From positions 4,707,113-4,771,112 of the forward strand of contig NZ_CP036268.1 in assembly GCF_007744515.1 (NCBI RefSeq): DNA of 64,000 bases, read 5' to 3'. Under the pieces are notes generated by a model that saw only the letters and a program-made list of their open reading frames with translations, did not search any database and was not told the origin of the DNA. This document shows, one piece after another, positions 19,832 through 29,065 of this stretch. How positions within the stretch are numbered: position 1 is the first letter of the stretch; every line of letters starts with the position of its first letter. Made by a program: the position numbers and the translations under genes. The DNA comes from Stratiformator vulcanicus. Lineage in GTDB: Bacteria; Planctomycetota; Planctomycetia; Planctomycetales; Planctomycetaceae.

Positions 19832-20665
19832 ATGAACGGGCTGACCAAAACGCTGACTGCTGCTGCTGTGGCTTTCGGAATGATCATCGCCACGGGTGAC
19901 GCCTTCGCCGGCGATCGCAACAATCGCCGCGGTGGAAACAACGGAGGCGGCAGCCGCATGAAGCAAGTCATGAACCGCTTCGGCGGCCAGAATCAGCAGC
20001 GATCTCACAATCGTTCCAGCGGTGGCGGCAACCGATTCAGCGGCCAGATTCACCGAGGAAACAAAAACGGAAATCACCACAACAACTTCCGGAACGATCG
20101 GCACCGCTTCGACAACCACCGTTTCGGGCACCAAAACGACCGGCATCGCAACGGCCACTTCACCGGCCACCACAATCGGCACCACGCTCACCGAAACGTC
20201 AAACACGTGACGGGCTACTTCGGCTACCGTCACCACAAGCCGACCGTCGCCCCCTGCTACTACGGATTCGATGCCGGCTACATCGCGACGGCCCGACCGG
20301 TTCGGCCTTCGGTCACTATCGTACAGAACGCTCCCTCGCTTGGAGCATGGGGCCTCGCCCCGGCGGCACCGGCCGCTCCTGTTGCCGCAACGCCCGAATA
20401 TGTCGGCACTTGGACCGCCCAACCGAGCGAAGGCGTCATCGTGACCCTGAGCCTCGAAGCAAATGGCAACTTCGTTTGGCAGGTCAAGAACAACGGCCAA
20501 CAGACGCAGTTCGGTGGAACCTACCAACTCGACGGCGATCAACTCTCCCTCGTCAACGCCGATGCCGGCAACCTGACGGGAACGATCACCTGGCAGAACG
20601 GCGGCTTCGGCTTCCTCCGAGACAACGCCCCGGAAGGTGACGCGGGACTGAATTTCGCCGGCTGA
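19832..20665 (+). CDS. Secreted Asn/His/Gly/Arg-rich protein with C-terminal beta domain
   Basis: Unrecognised. Signal peptide at residues 1-26 (TAAAVAFGMIIATGDAFAG). Residues about 27-130 are strikingly rich in Asn, His, Gly and Arg (FRNDRHRFDNHRFGHQNDRH), which is typical of a disordered, possibly metal- or polyanion-binding segment. An Ala/Pro linker (AWGLAPAAPAAPVAATPEY) leads to an about 75-residue C-terminal domain with alternating strands (GTWTAQ, VTLSLEANGNFVWQV, GGTYQLDGDQLSL, LTGTITWQNGGF) resembling lipocalin-like or DUF-type beta sheets. Monocistronic with its own terminator, which suggests appreciable expression. Confidence 0.85.
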   Translation: MNGLTKTLTAAAVAFGMIIATGDAFAGDRNNRRGGNNGGGSRMKQVMNRFGGQNQQRSHNRSSGGGNRFSGQIHRGNKNGNHHNNFRNDRHRFDNHRFGHQNDRHRNGHFTGHHNRHHAHRNVKHVTGYFGYRHHKPTVAPCYYGFDAGYIATARPVRPSVTIVQNAPSLGAWGLAPAAPAAPVAATPEYVGTWTAQPSEGVIVTLSLEANGNFVWQVKNNGQQTQFGGTYQLDGDQLSLVNADAGNLTGTITWQNGGFGFLRDNAPEGDAGLNFAG

Positions 20666-20700
20666 GTCGCAGCCGCCCACTCCCACGAGTCCCATCGATC

Positions 20701-20736
20701 ACCCGACACCGACAATTCGGTGTCGGGTTTCTTTTT
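20701..20736 (+). terminator. Rho-independent terminator
   Basis: An 11-bp perfect stem (ACCCGACACCG), a 6-base loop and the T-rich run TTTCTTTTTG. It lies 36 bases past the stop of the His-rich secreted protein and ends that transcript. Confidence 0.93.
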
Positions 20737-20831
20737 GCGCCGTGCAATTTCCCACGGATCAGCGCAACGTAGCGACCCAAATCGATCGAACATAAGGTGA
20801 GGTCTTACGCGAAACCGAGGGAGTCTCCACC

Positions 20832-21686
20832 ATGAAAATTGCCGTCACGGCCGCGAGCGGTCACCTTGGCCGGGAAGTCATTAAAGCCACAGCAAGGCTT
20901 GCTCGAAACGACGAGATCATCGGCCTCGCCCGAACCCCTGAAAAAGCTCAATCACTTGGAATTGAAATCCGACCCGGCGACTACGACTCGCCGCGCGAAC
21001 TCGAAAATTCGTTGCAAGGGGTCAATACCCTGCTGCTCGTCTCCGGCATGGCTTCCCCCGAACAGAGAATTAAACAACACCGCAACGTGATCGATGCCGC
21101 CAAACGGACCGGGGTGAGCAAAATCGTCTACACCAGTGTGCAAGGCGCCGAAGAAGACACGGGTTTCTCGCCTGTCGTCCAAAGTAATCGCCAGACGGAA
21201 GAAGATGTTCGCAACTGCGGATTGCAATGGGCCCTCGGCCGCAACGGCATCTATATCGAGCCGGATGTCGAGTACGTCGAGACGTACAAACAACGCGGCG
21301 AGATCGTAAACTGTGCCGGCGACGGCCTGTGCGGCTACACGACACGCCCGGAACTTGCTCACGCTTACGCCCGAATGCTGACGGACTCACAGCACGACGG
21401 GAAAATCTATAATCTTCACGGCGCGCCCATGACCCAGCAACAATTGGCGGACTACCTCAACGAAGCCTTCGGCCTTAATTTACAATATCGGGCGATATCG
21501 GTCGCAGACTTTCGCGAGCAACGTGTCGCAGAACTCGGCGAGTTCATCGGCAATGTGATCGCGGGAATCTATGAAGGCATTCGCCACGGTGCGGCGAACA
21601 ACGACAGTCATTTCGCCGAGGCAGCAGGCCGGGCGCATCAGAGTTGGCCATCTTACTTCGATGGACTCACACAACATTCATTTTGA
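20832..21686 (+). CDS. NAD(P)-binding NmrA/QorB-like oxidoreductase
   Basis: Atypical short-chain dehydrogenase (SDR5/NmrA group). The nucleotide-binding turn reads VTAASGHLGREVI, with GARTP-type sugar-phosphate contact IIGLARTPEKA. The conserved stretch KIVYTSVQGAEEDTGF and the helix-strand order match E. coli quinone oxidoreductase 2 (QorB), 284 residues. Members often lack the catalytic Tyr and act as redox sensors, so enzyme activity is not certain. Cytoplasmic. No close partners; about 100 bases precede the lipid operon. Confidence 0.85.
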   Translation: MKIAVTAASGHLGREVIKATARLARNDEIIGLARTPEKAQSLGIEIRPGDYDSPRELENSLQGVNTLLLVSGMASPEQRIKQHRNVIDAAKRTGVSKIVYTSVQGAEEDTGFSPVVQSNRQTEEDVRNCGLQWALGRNGIYIEPDVEYVETYKQRGEIVNCAGDGLCGYTTRPELAHAYARMLTDSQHDGKIYNLHGAPMTQQQLADYLNEAFGLNLQYRAISVADFREQRVAELGEFIGNVIAGIYEGIRHGAANNDSHFAEAAGRAHQSWPSYFDGLTQHSF

Positions 21687-21782
21687 GCGCCGTATAGGTC
21701 GACCGCGCGAGCGCCACTCATTAAGTCACTGGCGAGAATTGGCGGGCACTGGGCATCCCGTTACACATATTTTGAGGACTGA

Positions 21783-22151
21783 ATGCAAACACCACTCGCA
21801 TCGATATTTCTTTTTCTTCTCGCCTCGCTATTCGGGGCGGTCGGGCAGTTCCTGTATAAATCGGGAACGGAACAGGTGACGTCCCACGGTCAGGGGACGT
21901 CGGTTCTCAGCTATGTGGCGAACTGGAGAATACTCGTCGGCGTCGTCTGTTATATCGCCGTCATGGTTTTGTTCGTCGCGGCATTTAAGAGAGGAGGTGA
22001 ACTTCGCGTTTTATATCCGATCTACGCCACGACCTTTATCTGGGCCGCGTTGATCGGCCTGTTCGCCTATGGCACGAATATCAGCCTCGTCAATATCTTC
22101 GGCATGATCCTTCTGATTCTCGGAATGTTTCTTATGGGGTGGACGCGATGA
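21783..22151 (+). CDS. Small EamA/SMR-like membrane protein
   Basis: 122 residues with four predicted membrane segments (about 5-22, 47-67, 75-92, 98-118). It resembles half of an EamA transporter or an SMR-family unit, including the segment RVLYPIYATTFIWAALIG near the position of the SMR signature. It may dimerise to flip an amphipathic substrate. It is the first gene of a tight operon, overlapping the next gene by ATGA, which suggests it serves lipid synthesis or head-group transport; that is inference. Confidence 0.8.
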   Translation: MQTPLASIFLFLLASLFGAVGQFLYKSGTEQVTSHGQGTSVLSYVANWRILVGVVCYIAVMVLFVAAFKRGGELRVLYPIYATTFIWAALIGLFAYGTNISLVNIFGMILLILGMFLMGWTR

Positions 22152-22843
22152 TCGACTCCCCCGCGGGCCGCCGCCCGCTCAAGACCCGAGACTGGCGATT
22201 CTTCCAGCGCCTCGCCGCATGGCTGGCAACGACGCCGATTACACCCAACATCATCTCGGCCACCAGCATTTTCTTTGGATTGGCAGCCGGCACCTTGCTC
22301 GCATTTACTCCCCATGTCGGCGATGACATCATCGTGAAGGTGATTTGGCTGACCGCAGCGGCTTGCCTGCAGGCGCGATTAATTGCCAACCTGCTTGACG
22401 GAATGGTCGCGATTGAGGGTGGCAAGGCGTCGGCTATCGGAGAACTATTTAATGAAGTGCCCGATCGCGTTTCCGACAGTGCGATCTTTATCGGCGCCGG
22501 CTACGCCATCGGCAGCGTACCGGAGTTTGGGCTTCTTGCCGCTCTCGTCGCGATCTTTGTCGCCTATGTGCGTGCAATCGGAGCGAGCGTCGGAGTCGGG
22601 CAAGTATTTCTCGGCCCAATGGCCAAACAGCAAAGAATGGCCGTCCTCACGCTGGCTTTGGTTTTATGCGGATTGCTGCCAGCCAGTTGGCAACCGGTCC
22701 ATTCACCATCCGGAATCGGGATCATCGGGGTGGTCCTCATCGCAGTTGCCGCCGGCGGCGTTGTGACGGCGATTCGACGCTTAATGCGAATCGCGAACCT
22801 GATGCGGGCGAGAGCGACTGATGGAGCCGCAACCGATGTCTGA
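22148..22843 (+). CDS. CDP-alcohol phosphatidyltransferase family protein with variant motif
   Basis: Membrane enzyme family that joins a CDP-linked alcohol or lipid to a second alcohol. 231 residues with about six membrane segments. The signature D-x2-DG-x2-AR-x8-G-x3-D-x3-D appears as NLLDGMVAIEGGKASAIG followed by ELFNEVPD: the first and third Asp are Asn and the Arg is Ile, while the second and fourth Asp remain and spacing is exact. In known structures the Asps bind metal and provide the base, so the variant may have altered chemistry or a different substrate. I use the ATG at 22148, which overlaps the previous stop. cdsA follows, overlapping by 8 bases. Confidence 0.87.
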   Translation: MIDSPAGRRPLKTRDWRFFQRLAAWLATTPITPNIISATSIFFGLAAGTLLAFTPHVGDDIIVKVIWLTAAACLQARLIANLLDGMVAIEGGKASAIGELFNEVPDRVSDSAIFIGAGYAIGSVPEFGLLAALVAIFVAYVRAIGASVGVGQVFLGPMAKQQRMAVLTLALVLCGLLPASWQPVHSPSGIGIIGVVLIAVAAGGVVTAIRRLMRIANLMRARATDGAATDV

Positions 22844-23810
22844 TCAAATCCCGCCACAGGTCTATTACACGCTCGGTGGAATATTCGCGACGCTCGCCGT
22901 TGCCTCCTTAATTACTTGGGGAGTGCGCCGTGGACGACCAGACTCGAATGTGAAAGAGGTGTCCCAACGGGTCCGCACATGGTGGGTGATCGTAGGACTA
23001 TTTGGCATCGCATTAGTCCTCGGGCACACAGCCTCGGTCCTATTCTTTGCGCTCGTCAGCTTCCTTGCTTTCAAAGAGTTTTTGACTCTTATTCCCACTC
23101 GTCGAGCTGACCATCGCGTCTTATTCCTCGCTTATCTTTCAATTCCGTTTCAGTATTATTGGGTCTACTCGGAGTTTTATGGGATGTTTATCGTCTTCAT
23201 CCCCGTCTACCTCTTCATGCTGATCCCGACCCGAATGGTGATTGTCGGTGAGACAAGCGGCTTTCTCAGGGCGTCTGGAACCCTCCACTGGGGTTTAATG
23301 ACGACCGTCTTCAGCGTATCGCACGCCGCGTTTCTGCTGGCCCTTGTGCCGTCCGAACAGGCACGCGTCACGGCGGCGTGGCCCGACGGTTCCGAGGCAC
23401 AACTGGCGGGACCGGCCCTGTTGCTGCTGCTCGTGTTCCTGACGCAATTCAATGACATCGCACAGTTTTGCTGGGGCAAACTGCTCGGGAAGCGTAAGAT
23501 TGTTCCGACCGTCAGCCCCGGCAAGACCGTCGCCGGATTGATCGGCGGTGTCGCTTCGACCGTCGTTTTGGCAGCGGTGATCGGCCCGTATCTGACGATT
23601 CTCGATTTGCCCCGCGCGCTGATCGCAGGGCTGATCATCGGCCTCGGCGGGTTCGCCGGGGACGTGTCCATCTCCGCATTAAAGCGTGACCTCGGCGTAA
23701 AGGACTCGGGGTCGATCCTGCCCGGCCACGGCGGGATACTCGACCGAATCGACAGCCTCACTTTCACCGCCCCGCTCTTCTTTCATTACATGTATTATCT
23801 GTATGCCTAA
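22836..23810 (+). CDS. cdsA: Phosphatidate cytidylyltransferase
   Basis: Makes CDP-diacylglycerol from phosphatidate and CTP in the membrane. The full family signature is present near the C-terminus: SALKRDLGVKDSGSILPGHG, then GILDRID. About eight membrane segments. The upstream cytosolic block FNDIAQFCWGKLLGKRKIVP also matches. The ATG at 22836 has GGAG 9 bases before it; an in-frame ATG at 22821 is possible. It lies between the variant phosphotransferase and plsC, giving a cluster that makes phosphatidate, activates it and transfers it. Confidence 0.95.
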   Translation: MSDQIPPQVYYTLGGIFATLAVASLITWGVRRGRPDSNVKEVSQRVRTWWVIVGLFGIALVLGHTASVLFFALVSFLAFKEFLTLIPTRRADHRVLFLAYLSIPFQYYWVYSEFYGMFIVFIPVYLFMLIPTRMVIVGETSGFLRASGTLHWGLMTTVFSVSHAAFLLALVPSEQARVTAAWPDGSEAQLAGPALLLLLVFLTQFNDIAQFCWGKLLGKRKIVPTVSPGKTVAGLIGGVASTVVLAAVIGPYLTILDLPRALIAGLIIGLGGFAGDVSISALKRDLGVKDSGSILPGHGGILDRIDSLTFTAPLFFHYMYYLYA

Positions 23811-23846
23811 TCGTTCTTGTCAGATCGAGGCCCGGCGACCAAATTA

Positions 23847-24509
23847 ATGATTAACAATACGCTAAGGTATATCTTCTTTCTGTGCATCGTCCGCCCTGTC
23901 GTTCTACTTTTAATCGGCGTGAACGTGCGGAACATCGAACGGCTTCCCGGCGCCGGGCCAGCACTGCTTGTTGCGAATCACAACAGCCATCTCGACACGA
24001 TGGTTCTAATTTCACTGTTCGGGATGAAACGACTGCATTTGGTGCGTCCGGTCGCAGCCGCCGATCACTTTTTGCGGAATGCCTGGTTGACATGGTTTTC
24101 GAAGAGCATTATCGGCATTATCCCGATCGAACGCACAATTAAGAGCGCCCACCGCGACCCCTTGAAAGGTGTCGACGAATCGCTCGGCCGGGACGAAATC
24201 GTGATCTTGTTCCCGGAAGGCAGCCGCGGAGAGCCTGAAGTCCGGGAGACGTTTAAAACCGGTGTCGCCCACATCGCCAGACGACATCCTGACGTACCGC
24301 TCACACCGGTTTTTCTTCACGGATTGGGACGAGCTCTACCGAAGGGCGAAGGCGTCCTCGTGCCATTCTTTTGCGACTGCTTCATAGGCAAGCAGGTGCC
24401 TTGGGACCCGGACCGCGACGCCTTTATGCACGACCTCGAACGCTCTATCGAAAAACTATCCCACGCGGCGCACCGCCCTGACTGGGAGAAATACGAGGAG
24501 AATTATTAG
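23847..24509 (+). CDS. 1-acyl-glycerol-3-phosphate acyltransferase-like (PlsC family)
   Basis: Transfers acyl groups to lysophosphatidate or a related acceptor at the membrane. Motif I is NHNSHLD and motif III is FPEGSRGEP; PLTPVFLHG fits motif IV. One N-terminal hydrophobic segment. I use the ATG at 23847; a TTG at 23817 would add 10 residues and lies 6 bases after the cdsA stop. Last gene of the four-gene lipid operon; convergent with the CBS-domain gene across 230 bases in which I saw no clear terminator. Confidence 0.9.
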   Translation: MINNTLRYIFFLCIVRPVVLLLIGVNVRNIERLPGAGPALLVANHNSHLDTMVLISLFGMKRLHLVRPVAAADHFLRNAWLTWFSKSIIGIIPIERTIKSAHRDPLKGVDESLGRDEIVILFPEGSRGEPEVRETFKTGVAHIARRHPDVPLTPVFLHGLGRALPKGEGVLVPFFCDCFIGKQVPWDPDRDAFMHDLERSIEKLSHAAHRPDWEKYEENY

Positions 24510-24739
24510 TTGCCGATCATTAGGCCGACTTCCGTCCCAAAACGTGTTCAGCAACGCTCAGGATTGTCGCGATCGTATACTTCCAAGCGACGGCACCGGG
24601 CAGACGAATATGAGCAGCCGGTTGCAGTCATATTTGCGGAGGTTTGCGGGTGACTTTCGTCACGGTCTTAAGCGCTGTACGAATCACCGTTCCGCTATCA
24701 AAGAGGCGGCCACTGGCAGGTCGAAAAAGTACTTCAATA

Positions 24740-26044
24740 TCAGCCCTGCCCATTGCTGCCAGAGTTGACCGGGGTCCGGCTGTGGATGCGGACCCGCAGA
24801 ACGCGGCGGTGGTCGGCGTCGGTGACGTCGACGCGGAGGTCGTTCCAACTGAAGGTTTCGCCGATGTCCGGGACTTTGCCGAGTTGGTCGTAGACGAAGC
24901 CGCCGACGGTGTCGTAGTCGCCGTCTTCGGGCAGGTCGAGCCCGTACTCTTCGTTGAGGTCATCAATATGAACGCGGGCTTCGACGTCGAGCGTGTCGTT
25001 ATCGACGCGGATCACTGCGGGCGACTCCCGCTCCTCGTCATCGAATTCGTCGAAGATATCGCCGACGATCTCTTCGAGGACGTCTTCGAGCGTGGCCAAC
25101 CCCGCAACGCCGCCGTATTCATCGACGACGATCACCATGTGGACGCCCGACTTTTTCATGCGTTCGAGCAGTGCATCGATGCCGGTCGACTCGGGGACGA
25201 AGACGGCTTCGCGGAGGATGTCACGGATGTTGATTTCGTGACCGCCGTTGCCGTCGAGAGCTTTGAGCAAATCTTTGGCGTAGAGGATGCCGAGGACGTC
25301 GTCGATCGAGTCACCGATGACCGGCAGACGCGAGTGGCCTTCGTCGACGAACGCCTGCCGGGCCTCGTCGACGGTGACGTCGGCTGAGAGCACGATCATT
25401 TCGGTTCGGGGCGTCATCACGTTCTCGGCGTCGCCCTCACGTAATTCGATCACCCGGGCGATCATCGTGCCGGCTCCCGATTCGATCACGCCCTCTCGCT
25501 GGCCGATGTCGACGACCGATTTGAGTTCCTGGGAGATCAACTCGGCGGCGTCCGATCGTTCCGGATCGGGTCGACCGGCCATCCGGTTGAGCAACCGTTC
25601 GACGCGCTCGGCGACGATGCGAAACGGATAGATCATCCGCAGTAACAACGTAATGAACGGCCACCAGCTTACGAGAAAACTCTCGCCGTAGATGGTGCCG
25701 AAGATCGACGGCAGCAGCGCCGTCGTTATGGTCAAAGTGCCGATCGCGAGCAACCATTCTCCGGCGGCAAGAATGGCGACCCCTTCGACATCGAACGGCG
25801 GCCCGAACCACGCCGCACAGCAGGCCCCGAACAGACCGAGCAGGGCCACTTTGAGTCCGCTCAGGTCGGCCTCGACCTCGCCGTGTTGACGCAAAATTTC
25901 GGAGCCGCGATCAAGCAGGTCACGCTGCTCACTAATTTCGCCCAGCCGGCTGCGCGAGAAATTGCGCAAACTGCGGGCGGCAAACGAAACGATGAACAGA
26001 GACAACAGCGTGAAACCGGCCGCTACAGGCGGAAGCAGAGTCAT
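24740..26044 (-). CDS. CNNM/CBS-pair membrane protein (CorC/TlyC-like)
   Basis: N-terminal membrane domain with about three to four segments (residues 5-22, 65-85, 90-110, 125-145), then a CBS pair (MTPRTEMIVLSADVTVDEAR; VVDEYGGVAGLATLEDVLEEI) and a C-terminal CorC/HlyC domain (YDTVGGFVYDQLGKVPDIGE). Members are linked to magnesium/cobalt efflux or resistance; the hemolysin name is historical. Its start overlaps the ybeY stop by four bases. The phoH-pgpH-ybeY-corC order is widely conserved, supporting the call. Confidence 0.92.
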   Translation of the reverse strand: MTLLPPVAAGFTLLSLFIVSFAARSLRNFSRSRLGEISEQRDLLDRGSEILRQHGEVEADLSGLKVALLGLFGACCAAWFGPPFDVEGVAILAAGEWLLAIGTLTITTALLPSIFGTIYGESFLVSWWPFITLLLRMIYPFRIVAERVERLLNRMAGRPDPERSDAAELISQELKSVVDIGQREGVIESGAGTMIARVIELREGDAENVMTPRTEMIVLSADVTVDEARQAFVDEGHSRLPVIGDSIDDVLGILYAKDLLKALDGNGGHEINIRDILREAVFVPESTGIDALLERMKKSGVHMVIVVDEYGGVAGLATLEDVLEEIVGDIFDEFDDEERESPAVIRVDNDTLDVEARVHIDDLNEEYGLDLPEDGDYDTVGGFVYDQLGKVPDIGETFSWNDLRVDVTDADHRRVLRVRIHSRTPVNSGSNGQG

Positions 26045-26601
26045 CGGGTTCTCTCACTCTCCGCAGACCGTACCGACGGCGAGTCGGAGGACGTCAAATC
26101 CCGCGAGCGCTCAATTCCGTGCCGAGAAAGTAACGCTGTCTCTCGTATTCGCATTGAGTTCCGATCCTCATCGGTCCGGTCGTCGTAACCGGCCAGATGC
26201 AGTAATCCGTGGATCAGATACAGTATCAACTCCTCCCGACCACTCCAACGAAATTCCGCAGCCGCTTCCGCTGCGGTCTCGGCGTCGATGACCAGTTGGC
26301 CCTCGAGCGATCCGTCGCCGGGCTCATTGTCGTCGAGCCGAAAGCTCAGTACGTCGGTGTCGAAATCGTGATCGAGATACTCACGATTCATGCGACGCAT
26401 GTCGGAGTGCCCGACGATCGCCACACTGATTTCAGCTTCGGCGATCCCCTCCTGCCTGAGAACGTCGATCGCGATCGTCCGCAGAGACGATTCGTCGCAG
26501 GCGACGGTTTCACAGTTGATCGCAAATTCGATGAGGAACTGCGGATCGGACTCGGCCGTGATTTCGGACACTGTGGGCCTTGGAGAGATAAAATTTGTCA
26601 C
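26041..26601 (-). CDS. ybeY: Endoribonuclease YbeY
   Basis: Metal-dependent RNase for rRNA maturation and ribosome quality control. The zinc site normally reads HGxLHLxGYDH; here it is HGLLHLAGYDD, with His131, His135 and Asp141, so the third ligand is Asp. I understand this variant to occur in other lineages and probably to remain functional. The N-terminal region DVLSFRLDD also fits. GTG start at 26601 overlaps the pgpH stop, and the 3' end overlaps the next start. The C-terminal 25 residues (RSRDLTSSDSPSVRSAESER) are a polar extension. Confidence 0.94.
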   Translation of the reverse strand: MTNFISPRPTVSEITAESDPQFLIEFAINCETVACDESSLRTIAIDVLRQEGIAEAEISVAIVGHSDMRRMNREYLDHDFDTDVLSFRLDDNEPGDGSLEGQLVIDAETAAEAAAEFRWSGREELILYLIHGLLHLAGYDDRTDEDRNSMRIRETALLSRHGIERSRDLTSSDSPSVRSAESERTR

Positions 26602-28919
26602 GCCGATTTCTGTTCGGGATATTTGATTCGACCGTGATAAATGCCGATCAGCGATTTGGTCAGCGATTCCTGCACACGGTTAATTTCGCTGAGCGTCAGA
26701 GAACTCTCGTCGAACTGGCCGTCGAGCAAACGCTTCATCGTCAGGGAATGGACGAGACTTTCAAGCCGCTTGGGTGTCGGTTCGCTCAGGGTCCGGCTGG
26801 CACTTTCGACCGCGTCGGAGAGCATCATCACGCCCGCCTCGCGTGACTGCGGTTTCGGCCCGGGATAGCGAAACGCCGACTCTTCAGCCTCGCCCCGGTG
26901 ATCGGGCGACTGCTCGGCATGTTTGGCGGCTTCGCGGTAGAAGTACTCAACGAGTGTCGTGCCGTGATGCTGCTCGATGAAGTCGATGATTCGCTCGGGG
27001 ACGTTGTGATCGCGGGCCAGATCAACTCCGTCTTTGACGTGCCCGATGATAATGAGTGTGCTCATGGCCGGAGCAAGCTGTTCGTGCCGACTTTGCGTCC
27101 CTTCCGACATATTCTCAATGAAATATTGCGGCTTGAGCATCTTGCCGACGTCGTGGAAATAAGCCCCGACCCGCACGAGCAGGCCGTTCGCTCCGATCGC
27201 ATCGGCGGCGGTCTCGCCGATCGTGGCGACGGCGATCGAGTGGTTGTAAGTCCCCGGGGCACGACGCACAAGTTCCTGCAGCAGCGGGTGTGAGACGTCG
27301 CTCATTTCCAGCAGGCTGATGTCGGTCACTACGCCGAAGACCGACTCGATAAACGGCAGGCTCCCCGCGACGAGATAGCCGGTGACGACACACCAGAACG
27401 CCCCCTGCAGCGACAGACTCAAGAGCATCGTATCGCTGCGGAGTTCCTGAAAGTTCTGGCGTTCCAGCAGGCCCAGCCCGAACGAAACGACGAAGTACAC
27501 AAGTCCGCAGGTGACGCCGATCTTGATGATCTTCGATCGAGACGACACTTCCGCCAATGGGATGATCGCCGCGGCGCACACGCTCATCAGCAGTATGAAG
27601 TGAGAAAGGTCGGCCGTCGTCGAGAGCACGACCACCGAAGTCAGCGTAAACGCGGTAATCGTTGCCAGAACCTGATTGTAGGTGATCGCGAACAACATCA
27701 CGACGGCGACCAGCGGGATGATCTCGGCCCTCCAGGGGTCGAACGACAACACGCGAGCGGCCCAAATGGCCAGCACCGTCGCGGCCAGATAAACCGCCAG
27801 CGAGACCGGGTTGCCGACCAGCAGCGGCTCGTTCTTAACTAGATAATAACCGTTGAGGACCGCCAGCACGGCCACCATCACGATCACCGTCAATGTCCGC
27901 GCGGCCGATTGCGTCAACGAAAGTTTTGCGACAATCGAATCGTATTCGGCCCGGAGTGTCGTCAATTCCTGTTCGCTGATCCGAGTGCCGGGCTCCACGA
28001 GGATGTCGCGTGGATTGTATTGGTCGTAAACGGGGTCGACGCTCTCCCGCGCTTCCTGCCTCGCCAGTTGAGTCGCGAGGCTGTCGTACGAGAGCGTGAC
28101 GGGAGTCAGCCGCAGCATCCACTGCTTTAAGAACGGAGCAAGCAATTTGAGCGACTGCTTGGAAACGAGCGCCTCACCAACCTTACCCGTCTCTTGCAGC
28201 AAATCGGCGAGCACGATTTCATTCTGAGCGACCGCCGCCACCTTCTCGCCCGCCCGATCATAGACTGCGATGAGGCCGTCACGCTGGATGTTGAGGGAAG
28301 CGAGTTCCTCAGGGGTCGTAATGCCGGTGCGGCGAAATAGATCGACGATCTCCTCGAAGTCCGCGAGAATCCTTTCCAGTCGACCATCTTCAATCGCTTC
28401 GGGATCTCGACCAGCAGCCGACTTCAAATCGTCGAATTCCCGGCGGGCCTCTACGTTGCCGCCCTGACCGACCGCGGTTGATTCCAGCTCAGTCAGCCCG
28501 AACGCCGCGGCTGTGTCTTCCGGAAGATTCTCGAGTCGCTCGGTCGACAGCACACGGCGCAGGTCTTTGGCGAGCAGATCGGTCAGATCGTCGAGCCGGC
28601 TCGCAAAATTGATGAAGATCGGACGAACCTGCTCGGCTCGAATCGACCGGGCCCGCTCCGTGTTGAACTCGTCTTCACGGCGAAAGGGAACCTTCGCCGC
28701 TAATCCGTGCGTCGCGTAGTCCCCCAAGCGATACGGAAACGGAGGACGTTCCGCCCGCACTGCCAACACAACGCCGACGCAGGCGCAAATGACGAGAATG
28801 ACCTGGACGAGGCGCTGCTGACTCCGCACGAGCGCATCGAACCGACCGGCCGCGGTCTGCGACGTCCGCAGCTTGACCGAGCGCGGTGAACGCCCTTTTT
28901 TTGACGGGATCAATGGCAT
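26598..28919 (-). CDS. pgpH: 7TM-HD domain phosphohydrolase (PgpH-like c-di-AMP phosphodiesterase)
   Basis: Membrane HD hydrolase of the 7TMR-HDED/7TMR-HD class, 773 residues. One N-terminal membrane segment (about 35-53), a long extracytoplasmic region to about residue 330, seven membrane segments to about 530, then the HD domain with YNHSIAVA near 557 and HDVGK near 588. In Firmicutes PgpH degrades c-di-AMP; whether this lineage uses c-di-AMP cannot be read here, so the substrate is inference. GGAGGTGG about 8 bases before the ATG sets the start. The 15-bp tandem repeats lie upstream in its leader. Confidence 0.92.
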   Translation of the reverse strand: MPLIPSKKGRSPRSVKLRTSQTAAGRFDALVRSQQRLVQVILVICACVGVVLAVRAERPPFPYRLGDYATHGLAAKVPFRREDEFNTERARSIRAEQVRPIFINFASRLDDLTDLLAKDLRRVLSTERLENLPEDTAAAFGLTELESTAVGQGGNVEARREFDDLKSAAGRDPEAIEDGRLERILADFEEIVDLFRRTGITTPEELASLNIQRDGLIAVYDRAGEKVAAVAQNEIVLADLLQETGKVGEALVSKQSLKLLAPFLKQWMLRLTPVTLSYDSLATQLARQEARESVDPVYDQYNPRDILVEPGTRISEQELTTLRAEYDSIVAKLSLTQSAARTLTVIVMVAVLAVLNGYYLVKNEPLLVGNPVSLAVYLAATVLAIWAARVLSFDPWRAEIIPLVAVVMLFAITYNQVLATITAFTLTSVVVLSTTADLSHFILLMSVCAAAIIPLAEVSSRSKIIKIGVTCGLVYFVVSFGLGLLERQNFQELRSDTMLLSLSLQGAFWCVVTGYLVAGSLPFIESVFGVVTDISLLEMSDVSHPLLQELVRRAPGTYNHSIAVATIGETAADAIGANGLLVRVGAYFHDVGKMLKPQYFIENMSEGTQSRHEQLAPAMSTLIIIGHVKDGVDLARDHNVPERIIDFIEQHHGTTLVEYFYREAAKHAEQSPDHRGEAEESAFRYPGPKPQSREAGVMMLSDAVESASRTLSEPTPKRLESLVHSLTMKRLLDGQFDESSLTLSEINRVQESLTKSLIGIYHGRIKYPEQKSA

Positions 28920-29065
28920 GAAAGACCACCTCCGAGAGGCGGCAGGCGCGAGGAGAGATCAGTCGAAATCGGCGATCAGATGACCTGATCGCGATGTCGG
29001 CACGGACCGATCGTCACAGAGAGGGTGTATTCGGATGGAGCCGCGCATTTGAATTCCGAGTTTCT

